Assembly: GCA_015264885.1 (NCBI GenBank)
Contig: JABZYY010000042.1
Location: 1 to 9,136 of the forward strand
Source: Streptococcus sp.
GTDB lineage: Bacteria > Bacillota > Bacilli > Lactobacillales > Aerococcaceae
Direction: 5' to 3'
Length of the DNA stretch: 9,136 nucleotides
Shown piece by piece: positions 1-6,734 of the stretch. The position numbers and the translations under genes were made by a program. The notes below the pieces were generated by a model. It had not been told where the DNA came from. It made no database searches and saw nothing but the letters and a program-made list of their open reading frames with translations. Position 1 is the first letter of the stretch, and each line of letters opens with the position of its first letter.

Positions 1-1
1 G

Positions 2-481
2 AGTACAGATGTCTCTCAATTCACTTTTCCTTGGGGGAAATGTTTCTTTTCTCCAATTTTGGATATGTCTACTAATGAAATAATCTCCTATGATCTTTCT
101 CTAAGTCCCAACTTAGAACAGATTCAAAGAATGTTAAATAAAGCTTTCAAAAAATTCCCTGATGTTAATGGATTGATTCTCCATTCTGATCAAGGTTGGC
201 AATATCAACACACATTTTATCAACAGTCATTAAAAGAACGAGGAATTATTCAATCAATGTCTCGAAAAGGAAATTGTTATGATAATTGCATTATAGAAAC
301 GTTTTTCGCCAGAATGAAGAACGAAATGTTCTACGGTTTGGAAAAGGAATATTCTAGCTTTAAGGAATTTCAAACGGCAGTTAAAGATTATATAGATTAT
401 TACAATAACAAAAGAATTCAAGAAAAAACAAAATGGATGTCCCCTGTTCAATACAGGGAAACATCCATGTTTTCAGCTTAA
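2..481 (+). CDS. IS3-family transposase, OrfB catalytic region (5' partial)
   Basis: The reading frame is open to the left edge, so the true start is outside the window; a TTG at 59 is internal. The visible protein begins STDVSQFTF, where the D is the first catalytic acidic residue. It continues with SPILDMSTNEIISYDLS, then HSDQGWQY with the second D, then NCYDN...IIETFF with the catalytic E. Exactly 35 residues separate the second D and the E, the DD(35)E spacing of the IS3 group and of retroviral-type integrases. The end, YNNKRIQEKTKWMSPVQYR, is the standard IS3/IS150 OrfB tail. The catalytic core seen here is uninterrupted, so the copy may be functional. It is convergent with mecA and more AT-rich than its neighbours, as expected of an acquired element. 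Confidence 0.95.
   Translation, partial: STDVSQFTFPWGKCFFSPILDMSTNEIISYDLSLSPNLEQIQRMLNKAFKKFPDVNGLILHSDQGWQYQHTFYQQSLKERGIIQSMSRKGNCYDNCIIETFFARMKNEMFYGLEKEYSSFKEFQTAVKDYIDYYNNKRIQEKTKWMSPVQYRETSMFSA
422..468 (-). terminator. Hairpin with minus-strand U-tract inside the transposase 3' end
   Basis: ATGGATGT (433-440) pairs with ACATCCAT (461-468), and CCCTGT (442-447) pairs with ACAGGG (453-458) around a 5-nt loop. Only a small internal bulge (C441 against A459-A460) interrupts the 14 base pairs. Read on the minus strand, the stem is followed at once by TTTTGTTTTTTC (432-421), a textbook intrinsic terminator. It faces transcripts entering the IS from mecA, which has no other visible terminator. 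On the plus strand only GTTTTC follows, so termination in that direction should be weak. Confidence 0.7.
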
Positions 482-537
482 ATTAAAAATGTGTCCAGGA
501 TTCTGGGTACATATCACTGCTCAACTCTTTTTGGTTT

Positions 538-1221
538 TTAGAAATATTGTTTGCCTGTCTCCAAGGCAGCTTCCGGCATAATGACTTCGCCGTATTCTTT
601 CAAGACTTCCCATGAAATTCTTGAGAACTCTGCATACTCGCGAACAAGTGCCATTTTCGCAGCAACTTCTTCTGGTCTTTCCACTTGATGGAAAACATGT
701 AAGAAGTAATGTCCGCTATAACGGTAAAGAACTGATTGGTCGAACTCACCAGCTGTTTCTTTTGCCATTGAGACGAAATCTTCGAAGTCTTCAAAGACAA
801 CTGTCACATCGATTGGTTTCAATGTTGAAGATTTATCTTCCGTATTAATGACTGGTTTTGGAGAAATTTTTCCTTCTTCTTTATCCTCTTTACGCTTCTT
901 CCCAATACGGTCTGTTAGAGAATGTTGAATTGTATCGACGATATTGCGCACCATACGCTCATCAGTCGATTCATCTCCCATGTCCACGATACGTGTGACA
1001 TAGAGTTCTAGGCCGTCTGGATTTGGCATGATTTGGAAACTCAATCCGTCTGAATCTTCGAATTGATTCAAGACGCCCATCTCCTCTAAAATACTATGGA
1101 AAAAGCCTTCGATTTCGCCTGGATTTCCAAGTAATTCAGGTATTGATGTACCACGGTCGATTAGATCTTGGTTCTCGATACGCAACAAGAATGTATCGTC
1201 GTTAATGCGTTCCATTTCCAT
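538..1221 (-). CDS. mecA: MecA, adaptor protein for the ClpC protease
   Basis: This is a MecA/YpbH-type adaptor of 227 residues. In Firmicutes MecA delivers substrates such as the competence factor ComK to ClpCP and affects Spx. The N-terminal substrate-binding domain (about residues 1-80) begins MEMERINDDTFLLRI and contains the conserved IxDRG-type stretch DLIDRG. A charged linker (about 100-135, KKRKEDKEEGK) leads to the C-terminal ClpC-binding domain, with FEDFEDFVSMAK and a final SWEVLKEYGEVIM, both family hallmarks. I chose the ATG at 1221. The upstream in-frame GTG at 1230 would directly abut the AAAAAGGGG ribosome site, whereas the ATG is spaced 8 nt from it. Downstream it runs into the IS, and coiA, a frequent downstream neighbour in Bacilli, is not seen. 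Upstream lies the first palindromic element. Confidence 0.93.
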   Translation of the reverse strand: MEMERINDDTFLLRIENQDLIDRGTSIPELLGNPGEIEGFFHSILEEMGVLNQFEDSDGLSFQIMPNPDGLELYVTRIVDMGDESTDERMVRNIVDTIQHSLTDRIGKKRKEDKEEGKISPKPVINTEDKSSTLKPIDVTVVFEDFEDFVSMAKETAGEFDQSVLYRYSGHYFLHVFHQVERPEEVAAKMALVREYAEFSRISWEVLKEYGEVIMPEAALETGKQYF

Positions 1222-1251
1222 AATATTCACCCCTTTTTACCTTATCTATCT

Positions 1252-1280
1252 ATTCTAGACCAAACCTGACAAAAATAAAA
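1252..1280 (-). promoter_or_regulatory. Possible mecA promoter
   Basis: On the minus strand TAGAAT (1257-1252) is a fair -10 hexamer about 30 nt before the mecA start codon, with an AT-rich but poor -35 (TTTTAT) 17-18 nt upstream. A better -35-like TTGTCA (1272-1267) is too close to this -10. The upstream part lies within the left arm of the palindromic element, so the arm may supply promoter sequence. The assignment is weak. Confidence 0.3.
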
Positions 1281-1641
1281 GAAATACGATTGGAATATGA
1301 ATAGGTTGGTGCTTTGGATGGATGTGCAGAAACATTATTAAGTAAAGGAATACCTTTTTTGTAAAGAAAGAAGATTCCCTGAATCCTTGCGGATTCTCTT
1401 TATAATCGCTGTTACGGGGCACCGGTGCAAGCCATGGTCTTACACCTTCGAAGCTTCAAACGCGGAGTACAGGACTCGTCCCTACTCCGCCTAATTCACA
1501 TTCGATGCGATTCCCCGTTACTGCGATTATAAAATCCGCAGGCTTCTATGGAATCTTCTTTCTAAATTATTTCTCGCTAAATTTTTATCATCCACCCAAA
1601 GCTGGTTTCTAAATACCACCCATTCGTATTTCTTATTTTTG
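1270..1641. repeat. Long imperfect palindrome with structured core, copy 1
   Basis: Nearly all of the 476-bp gap between mecA and the exporter operon is one inverted repeat of about 372 bp. Paired blocks, left with right: CAAAAATAA 1270-1278 with 1633-1641; GAAATACGA near 1281-1289 with its complement near 1624-1632; GCTTTGG and GGATG near 1311-1324 with CATCC and CCAAAGC near 1588-1602; AGAAAGAAGATTCC 1365-1378 with 1550-1563 (perfect 14 bp); TGCGGATT 1388-1395 with 1533-1540; TTATAATCGC 1400-1409 with 1523-1532; ACGGGG 1414-1419 with 1513-1518. The centre is the conserved core described separately. No open reading frame of note lies inside. The arms do not resemble those of copy 2 at 8493-8776, although the core does. 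Confidence 0.85.
1414..1518 (+). other. Conserved structured core of copy 1 (candidate RNA or ssDNA hairpin module)
   Basis: This 105-nt core is closed by ACGGGG/CCCCGT. It shares ordered blocks with the core at 8589-8697: CACCGGT (1420-1426), GAAGCTTCAAA (1450-1460), GGAGTA (1464-1469), TCCCTA (1479-1484), CCTAATTCACATTC (1490-1503) and GATTCCCC (1509-1516). GCGGAGTA (1462-1469) pairs with TACTCCGC (1483-1490) to give an 8-bp hairpin topped by GGA/TCC. Relative to copy 2, pairs change in a compensatory way (C1415-G1517 becomes G-C, G1416-C1516 becomes T-A, C1463-G1489 becomes T-A). I do not recognise the family. A TATAAT at 1401-1406 just upstream could be a -10 for plus-strand transcription but lacks a good -35. 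Confidence 0.7.
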
Positions 1642-1658
1642 AAAGGTGGAAATGATGG

Positions 1659-1695
1659 GAAGTGGCCGCGAAACGACGAGGCTTCTTCTCTTTTT
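1659..1695 (+). terminator. Possible plus-strand terminator after copy 1
   Basis: GAAG (1659-1662) pairs with CTTC (1682-1685), and CCGCG (1666-1670) pairs imperfectly with CGAGG (1677-1681) around AAACGA, with a three-base bulge. TTCTCTTTTT follows on the plus strand. No convincing U-tract follows in the minus direction, so it does not look like the exporter operon's own terminator. It would fit the end of a plus-strand transcript through the palindromic element. Confidence 0.4.
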
Positions 1696-1706
1696 ATAAA
1701 TAGGGC

Positions 1707-2864
1707 TTAGGCTTTGCGGAGGGTGAGGCCGAATTGTCTTGTTCGGATATGTTGGATGCTAAAGGCTAGTGCTGCATACAAGATTCCGAATAAGAGGATC
1801 ATGCCTAGATTCATAGCGTAGCTTGAAAATTCTAATGACGAGTTTTCCGCCGCCGTTATGACATAATATACTGGGAAGAATTTCGCAATGCTAATGGCTA
1901 CTGGGTTGAGTAATTCGAGCGGTACGAAAATTCCAGAGATAAAGGATACACCCATCCCCACTACTGTACTTGCTGCAGAATACCCATACGTGTTATCCCC
2001 AATAATGACCGAGCAAAGGAATGCCAGTGCATAGGCGGTTAGCGCCGATGCGAAAGTGAGCATTAATGCCTTTGGAGCGCCTGCACTCACATAGAAACTT
2101 GGTGCTACAATGGCCACGAATAGTAAGTTGATGCCAACGATAATTCCAACGACCGTTAAGCCACCGAGGAATTTTTCAAATGTCACTTGGTTCACGCTCT
2201 TCATACCGATAATGATTCGTTTAGCGACTTCATCATTTTCAAGTAAGGCAAAGATTAACCCAAGTAAGAAGATAAATACTGAGATATAAACGAACGGTGT
2301 GTATGCAAAGTAGATTTCACCAAATTTTGCATAATAATCGTCATCCTTAACTGTGGCGTCTTTTGAAATGACACTTACTGATGCCTGCTCGCTTAAAATC
2401 TTATTCATATTTTCAACGCTGAAGTTGCCTTGAGCTTTCAATACAACCGCATAGCGAATATAGGAATTGACGTACTCTCGTAGGATATTTCCGTTCAGTG
2501 AATTTCCAATTTCCATTTTGACGGCTGCTTCACCATTATTGATTCTTGAATCTACATCTGATGGAATCCAGATTGCCCCATCTACATCATTTCCATAAAC
2601 AGCTTCTTTCATGCTGTTATCGCTATTAGTTGTGAGTGTGACTTTATGATCTTTTTGAAGAGAGGCAATGAGTGCGTTGATAATGTCGCTACTGCCATCT
2701 GATTCGTCTTTAATCATGACTTGATACTGTGTATCTTTGAAACCTGTGACTTCGTTGTTTCCTAGCACTTGAGAAAGGCCCATTGCCATAAAGATGACTA
2801 GGAAAAGTATCGCATATGATTTTAATCGATAAGCCAGTTTTAGAAAATATTTATAGACTATCAT
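1707..2864 (-). CDS. ABC-2 type transporter permease, second subunit
   Basis: This 385-residue membrane protein has the ABC2_membrane_3 layout. One N-terminal transmembrane helix (about residues 17-35) is followed by a large extracytoplasmic domain (about 36-182). Five hydrophobic segments then follow, near 185-208, 233-254, 265-288, 295-318 and 350-370. The length matches the B. subtilis LnrM/LnrN class. The start overlaps the end of the other permease gene by 14 nt, with AAGGAGA 8 nt before the ATG, so translation is probably coupled. With its partner and the ATPase it should form an exporter for a hydrophobic or amphiphilic compound. The substrate is not visible from sequence; antimicrobial efflux is inferred from the linked kinase/regulator pair. 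No clear terminator follows the gene before the palindromic element. Confidence 0.9.
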   Translation of the reverse strand: MIVYKYFLKLAYRLKSYAILFLVIFMAMGLSQVLGNNEVTGFKDTQYQVMIKDESDGSSDIINALIASLQKDHKVTLTTNSDNSMKEAVYGNDVDGAIWIPSDVDSRINNGEAAVKMEIGNSLNGNILREYVNSYIRYAVVLKAQGNFSVENMNKILSEQASVSVISKDATVKDDDYYAKFGEIYFAYTPFVYISVFIFLLGLIFALLENDEVAKRIIIGMKSVNQVTFEKFLGGLTVVGIIVGINLLFVAIVAPSFYVSAGAPKALMLTFASALTAYALAFLCSVIIGDNTYGYSAASTVVGMGVSFISGIFVPLELLNPVAISIAKFFPVYYVITAAENSSLEFSSYAMNLGMILLFGILYAALAFSIQHIRTRQFGLTLRKA

Positions 2865-3915
2865 AACGTGTTCTCCTTAATCTCCATAGTGCACATCCTA
2901 GAAGTGCTAGTGTATATGCGCCAAGTAATAAGTAGGTTCTACCAAGATCCGCACTACCTACAAGGCGATTTAATTGATAAAATCCTGTAACCATTAATGC
3001 GACAGGATTAAATTGGTTAAATCCTGGCATAAAGGTGTTGGCAAATCCTTTCATTGCCGTTCCCATCATTCCAGCAAGTGCTGAAAGGACAAGGTTTGTA
3101 ATTAACGCGAAGATAATTCTTCCCTGAATGGTTAGTTTTTGATTAGTTCCAATAAGAAGCCCTGCTGCAATTCCGAATACATTTCCTAGCAACATGAGAA
3201 GGAGGCTTCCTGCCCAATCTGCAAATAGATTAATTTTCAATACTTGTGTCGTATAGACCAGCATGATTGCATTTGAGGCGATATTGAGTAATAAACCAAT
3301 CATAAAGCAGTTGATTATGAGTTTGCCTTTGCTAAATGGGCTACCCATAATCCGGCGCCCAATTGGCGATAAGTTTCCGTTTAAGTACGCTGCACAAACG
3401 ACACCACTAAACAACGAGTACATCGTGAAACTTGCAATCGCTGTGTAAAATAACATCGTCCCTTGACTGACATCTGTCGTCTCCTGCGTCACCCAGCTCT
3501 TGTTAAAGTCGATAGATGCTGCGCCTCGTCCAAGGCTTTGAACTTGTTTGATTTGTGTCGCTACATTTTTCAACACGCTTTGTGGAATCCCCATCGATTG
3601 GCTAACCACCACGTCTAAGTTCTTTTCTACGAATCCGTCTGCTTTATCCTCTGTAACGAGTGCTTTCCCTGCTTCCTCTGAATCCACATCGATAATCTCG
3701 AAGTAATCTCCAGCTTGTTCAAATACATAGTGATACGGATTGTCGGCTGTCATAGCTACGCGAACCGTTCCCATGTCTTGTTCCATGATTCCTGAAAAGG
3801 ATACGAAATACAGTGAAATCAAGATAATTGGATATAGTAAAACCCAGAACGAGAATGAAAAGTCTTTTAAGGCGTCTTTTGATAAATACGTAAATAGCTT
3901 TAAGAATGTCTTCAT
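2851..3915 (-). CDS. ABC-2 type transporter permease, first subunit
   Basis: This 354-residue permease has the same plan as its partner. A first transmembrane helix (about residues 21-42) is followed by an extracytoplasmic domain (about 45-150) and membrane segments near 155-178, 199-222, 233-256, 267-288 and 326-345. The C-terminus is short and basic (WRLRRTRY). Its ATG overlaps the ATPase stop codon as ATGA, and its 3' end carries the ribosome site of the next gene, so the three genes form one tightly coupled minus-strand operon. The two permeases are only distantly alike and presumably form a heterodimeric channel. The periplasmic-like domain is the part most likely to contact substrate, by inference from the family. 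I found no missing or broken region. Confidence 0.9.
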   Translation of the reverse strand: MKTFLKLFTYLSKDALKDFSFSFWVLLYPIILISLYFVSFSGIMEQDMGTVRVAMTADNPYHYVFEQAGDYFEIIDVDSEEAGKALVTEDKADGFVEKNLDVVVSQSMGIPQSVLKNVATQIKQVQSLGRGAASIDFNKSWVTQETTDVSQGTMLFYTAIASFTMYSLFSGVVCAAYLNGNLSPIGRRIMGSPFSKGKLIINCFMIGLLLNIASNAIMLVYTTQVLKINLFADWAGSLLLMLLGNVFGIAAGLLIGTNQKLTIQGRIIFALITNLVLSALAGMMGTAMKGFANTFMPGFNQFNPVALMVTGFYQLNRLVGSADLGRTYLLLGAYTLALLGCALWRLRRTRYDSL

Positions 3916-4856
3916 GAATCTCGAAGTCCTTTCCCTGTGTATGCAAGGAACACATCATCTAAGCTTGGCTGTTCACTGTATAAACGAACATAGCTTAAGT
4001 TCAATTCTTCTAGGGTGTTTGCCACGTGAAGTAAGTGATTCGTTCCTTGTTCGAAGTTAAATTTCAAATGATCTTTATGATGTTCTAATACAAGAACATG
4101 TGGAATTTGTTTTAAGCGAGCCACTTGTTCTTCAGTTGGAATGGTTGAAAGTTCCACTTGGATAATTTCAGAAGTCGCGATCGATTTCTTCAACTCTTGC
4201 GAAGTACCTGAAACAATGCTCTTTCCTTTATCCATAATCACGATACGGTCACTTAATCCGTCCACTTCGTCTAAGTAGTGTGTTGTATAAATAATCGTGC
4301 TTCCTTGTTCGTTGAGTTTGCGAATTCCTTCTAAAATAAATGAACGACTTTGTGTATCTACCGCAACAGTTGGTTCATCGAAGAAAATTAAGCTTGGCTT
4401 ATGCACGATTCCGCAAGCGATGTTCAAGCGGCGTTTCAATCCACCACTTAATTTCTTCGGAACAAATTTGCGAAATTCTTGTAGTTCTACAAACTCGATA
4501 GCTTCTTGTACATATTGTTTACGTTGCTTTGGATCTGAAATATAGAGCCCACAGAAGAAATCAATGTTTTCTTCTACTGATAAATTATCTAAATACGCTA
4601 ATTCTTGAGGAACAATCCCGATTTCACGTCGTACTTTACTTGATAATGGGAACTTGCTTTCTCCAAGAACCGTTACCTCACCGCTATCAAAGGTTAAAAA
4701 TCCTAACATACAGTTAATCGCTGTTGTCTTCCCACATCCGTTTGGCCCAAGAAGCGCTAGAAGCTCTCCTTTACGAATTTCAATATCAAAATGATTTAAT
4801 GCCATTAAGTCTTTGTATCGTTTAACTAAATTTTTTACTTGAATACTGTTTTCCAT
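3912..4856 (-). CDS. ABC transporter ATP-binding protein (LnrL/YfiL-like exporter ATPase)
   Basis: This 314-residue ATPase powers the exporter formed with the two following permeases. All nucleotide-binding motifs are present: Walker A GPNGCGKTT (residues 37-45), Q-loop GIVPQE (Q84), signature LSGGL (136-140), Walker B LIFFDEP (D160, E161), D-loop AVD and H-loop TTHYLDEVD (H193). The domain after about residue 220 is the C-terminal extension typical of drug-export ATPases of the ABC-2 class. The ATG at 4856 is preceded by GAGGTGAGG. The gene heads the minus-strand operon and is divergent from a DesK/LnrJ-like kinase. In B. subtilis the comparable LnrLMN-LnrJK set gives resistance to linearmycins. 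That parallel rests on gene content and order, so the substrate here is an inference. Confidence 0.95.
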   Translation of the reverse strand: MENSIQVKNLVKRYKDLMALNHFDIEIRKGELLALLGPNGCGKTTAINCMLGFLTFDSGEVTVLGESKFPLSSKVRREIGIVPQELAYLDNLSVEENIDFFCGLYISDPKQRKQYVQEAIEFVELQEFRKFVPKKLSGGLKRRLNIACGIVHKPSLIFFDEPTVAVDTQSRSFILEGIRKLNEQGSTIIYTTHYLDEVDGLSDRIVIMDKGKSIVSGTSQELKKSIATSEIIQVELSTIPTEEQVARLKQIPHVLVLEHHKDHLKFNFEQGTNHLLHVANTLEELNLSYVRLYSEQPSLDDVFLAYTGKGLRDS

Positions 4857-4888
4857 GTCCTCACCTCATTGATTGAATTTACACTCTT

Positions 4889-4894
4889 AGTATA
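4889..4894 (-). promoter_or_regulatory. Likely -10 of the exporter operon promoter
   Basis: TATACT on the minus strand (4894-4889) is a good -10 with predicted start near 4882, giving a leader of about 26 nt. The expected -35 position has no good hexamer, which is typical of activator-dependent promoters. The two dyads at 4918-4931 and 4941-4954 would be centred near -42 and -65 relative to this start. Confidence 0.5.
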
Positions 4895-4917
4895 TCGACC
4901 ACGCTTGTCACAAACTA

Positions 4918-4954
4918 GTGTCAAATGTCGTTAGTTCTATATGACATTTGTCAT
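4918..4954. promoter_or_regulatory. Two operator-like dyads, probable response regulator sites
   Basis: Site A is a perfect dyad, ATGACA-TT-TGTCAT (4941-4954), extendable by one base pair on each side. Site B, GTGTCAAATGTCGT (4918-4931), matches the complement of site A at 11 of 14 positions. The centres are 23 bp apart, about two helical turns. Such spaced dyads fit binding of a dimeric LuxR-type regulator like the one encoded at 6065-6673. Site A also overlaps an ATGACA that could be the -35 (4941-4946) of a kinase promoter with GATATT (4964-4969) as -10, so the regulator may also control its own genes. Confidence 0.6.
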
Positions 4955-5019
4955 AAATAGCTAGATATTTCTCCTTATTTGGGCTACACTGAAGAAAAGA
5001 CGTTTTGGAGGTGAGAATC

Positions 5020-6072
5020 GTGCGCACGTTTTTAGAGAAGTTGATGTTTTTTAGTTTGATTAGTATGTATTTAATGGGACAACATACAGAAGTCTTTACG
5101 ATATTTCTAGGACTATGTATTTTCATTTTGTCTCTATCCATAGAAGTTTTTGAAAATAGTTGGATTCAACGCATTTCCCTAGTGATATCTGGTGCTTTAT
5201 GCATCTTCTATCCTGAAACGGGATTGTATCTTTCCATTTTCATCATGCATGCTGCACAACTATTCGGACTCCCTGGAGCTTTTGCCGGCGTCATCCTTTT
5301 ACTGCGACCAGATTTATTAACATTAATACTGTCGGTCATTGGAGCGTATCTCATTTTACGTAGTCGCTATGATAAGGAATTTCGTACGAAGAGTCACCAT
5401 ATTCAAGATGACTTAGAGCATGAACGACTCCTCCTATTGCAACGACAACAATTTAGCCAAGAAGAAACGTTGAAGCAAATGGAGGTCGCAACCCTTAAGG
5501 AACGGAATCGTATTTCTCACGCCTTGCACGATCAAATCGGACATACGCTCAGCGCTTCAATTATGCAACTAGAAGCCTTGCAAATTATCACCAATGAACC
5601 CGTTGTCGAGAAGAAGTTAGAACAAGTTTCTGGTATCCTTCAAAACGGGATGGACGAGATTCGAACAACGATTCATCAGCTTTACGATGACTCCTTCCTA
5701 CTCTCCCAAAAGATGGACGAGATTCTTCACCCACTTGAAGAGAAGGCGCAAGTCAATTATCAAAATACAATTTCGGATGAAATTCCAATCGGATTGAAAT
5801 ACGACATTCTTACTATCTGTAAAGAGATGGCAACGAACTTTATGAAGTATTCAAACGGAAATCAAATCCAATTATTTTTACTAGAACAAAACAACTACTA
5901 CACGATTCAATATAAAGATAATGGGAATGAGACGAGAAATGACACCCCGGGCATGGGTCTTACGATGATGAAAGAACTGGTGGAGAAACATAAAGGGGTT
6001 ATGACACTACAAACAAATAACGGATATGACATCTTTATCCGAATCCCAAAACAGGAGGTCAACCATGATTAA
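5020..6072 (+). CDS. Sensor histidine kinase, HisKA_3 (DesK/LnrJ-like) type
   Basis: This is a 350-residue membrane kinase. The N-terminal third has about four hydrophobic segments (near 8-20, 25-41, 52-64 and 69-113, the last probably two helices) and no large extracellular loop, so it may sense the membrane or the exporter itself. A coiled linker (about 125-160) leads to the dimerisation helix ERNRISHALHDQIGH, with H170 as the phosphoacceptor. The ATPase domain shows the N-box KEMATNFMKYS (N273), G1 DNGN (300-303) and G2 GMGL (311-314). I chose GTG 5020 because GGAGGTGA lies 5-8 nt before it; the in-frame TTG at 5005 would precede that ribosome site. The 3' end overlaps the response regulator start by 8 nt. 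The gene is divergent from the exporter operon. Confidence 0.93.
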   Translation: MRTFLEKLMFFSLISMYLMGQHTEVFTIFLGLCIFILSLSIEVFENSWIQRISLVISGALCIFYPETGLYLSIFIMHAAQLFGLPGAFAGVILLLRPDLLTLILSVIGAYLILRSRYDKEFRTKSHHIQDDLEHERLLLLQRQQFSQEETLKQMEVATLKERNRISHALHDQIGHTLSASIMQLEALQIITNEPVVEKKLEQVSGILQNGMDEIRTTIHQLYDDSFLLSQKMDEILHPLEEKAQVNYQNTISDEIPIGLKYDILTICKEMATNFMKYSNGNQIQLFLLEQNNYYTIQYKDNGNETRNDTPGMGLTMMKELVEKHKGVMTLQTNNGYDIFIRIPKQEVNHD

Positions 6073-6673
6073 AACGATTCTAGTCGATGACGACTTTCTA
6101 GTGCTTCAAGCGCTCGAGACGATTCTATCTGTTCAAGACCATATTGAAGTGGTCGGAACAGGTCAGGACGGCAAAGACGCGGTAGAACTGTACATCACTC
6201 ATCAACCGGACTTAGTCTTGATGGACATTCGGATGGAACCTACTACAGGAATCGAAGCCGCAGAAACAATTTTAAAGGACTTTCCTGACGCGAAAATTTT
6301 GTTCCTAACAACCTTCCAAGACGATGAGTATATTACAAAGGCACTCTCTCTTGGCTGCCGAGGATATTTATTAAAGCAACATATTAAAGGAATTCTTCCC
6401 GCTATTGATGCAGTGATGAATGGACAAATCGTCTATGATTCTACGATTGAAATGCCTGTGAAGAAAACCTTCGAGAAGAAATCGAGCGCTCATTTAAGCG
6501 AGCGTGAGAATGAACTGCTCTATTTAGTCGCTGAAGGGTTCAATAATAAAGAAATCGCCGAGAAGATGTATCTCAGCGAAGGAACGGTAAGAAACTACTT
6601 ATCGGCTCTACTTGAAAAGTTAGAATTGCGTGATCGTACACAACTGGCGGTTTATTACTATAAAGAACTATAA
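6065..6673 (+). CDS. Response regulator, NarL/LuxR family (LnrK/DesR-like)
   Basis: This is a 202-residue two-domain regulator. The receiver domain (about 1-120) shows the acidic pocket VDDD (8-10), phosphoacceptor D54 in VLMDIRM, the switch threonine in FLTTF (about 82-83) and the invariant lysine K104 in YLLKQ. The LuxR-type helix-turn-helix (about 140-200) contains LSERENELLYLVAEGFNNKEIAEKM and SEGTVRNYLS. The ATG at 6065 follows CAGGAGG by 6 nt and overlaps the kinase stop; a longer in-frame start at 6026 has no ribosome site and adds residues absent from receiver domains. It is presumably phosphorylated by the adjacent kinase and activates the divergent exporter operon through the dyads at 4918-4954. 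Confidence 0.95.
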   Translation: MIKTILVDDDFLVLQALETILSVQDHIEVVGTGQDGKDAVELYITHQPDLVLMDIRMEPTTGIEAAETILKDFPDAKILFLTTFQDDEYITKALSLGCRGYLLKQHIKGILPAIDAVMNGQIVYDSTIEMPVKKTFEKKSSAHLSERENELLYLVAEGFNNKEIAEKMYLSEGTVRNYLSALLEKLELRDRTQLAVYYYKEL

Positions 6674-6677
6674 GAAA

Positions 6678-6712
6678 AACAAGCATCTCAAAGTTGAGGT
6701 GCTTGTTTTTTT
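6678..6712 (+). terminator. Intrinsic terminator of the kinase/regulator operon
   Basis: AACAAGCATCTC (from 6678) pairs with GAGGTGCTTGTT across a short A-rich loop, with a single G-T wobble, and is followed by a run of seven or more T. It starts 4 nt after the regulator stop codon. Confidence 0.92.
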
Positions 6713-6734
6713 GCAAGTAATTCGCTTGTGAATA

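Larger units (their letters stand above)
1..511 (+). mobile_element. IS3-family insertion sequence, right-hand part (cut by window edge)
   Basis: The segment holds the C-terminal half of a DDE transposase followed, 10 bp after the stop codon, by a likely terminal repeat at 491-511 (GTGTCCAGG...GGGTACA) ending in CA, as IS3-type ends do. The repeat contains a small internal dyad, CCAG-gatt-CTGG. The left end and orfA lie outside the window, so neither the matching inverted repeat nor the target duplication can be checked. The exact right boundary is inferred from the CA end and from the distance to mecA, whose stop lies at 538-540. Confidence 0.8.

Noticed and set aside
612..848. Plus-strand open frame opposite mecA
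   Set aside because: Shadow of mecA with no ribosome site or recognisable domain; mecA has strong family evidence.
1222..1230. GTG start for mecA
   Set aside because: It directly abuts the AAAAAGGGG ribosome site; the ATG at 1221 has normal spacing.
1414..1518. T-box-like leader (GGCACCGG followed by CGTCCCTACTCC)
   Set aside because: The antiterminator consensus (AGGGTGGNACCGCG) and specifier stem are absent, no biosynthetic or synthetase gene follows, and the second copy loses the resemblance.
3263..4545. Plus-strand open frames opposite the exporter genes
   Set aside because: Antisense shadows of well-supported permease and ATPase genes.
6026..6064. Upstream start extending the response regulator
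   Set aside because: No ribosome site; the ATG at 6065 has CAGGAGG at correct spacing and begins directly with the receiver domain.
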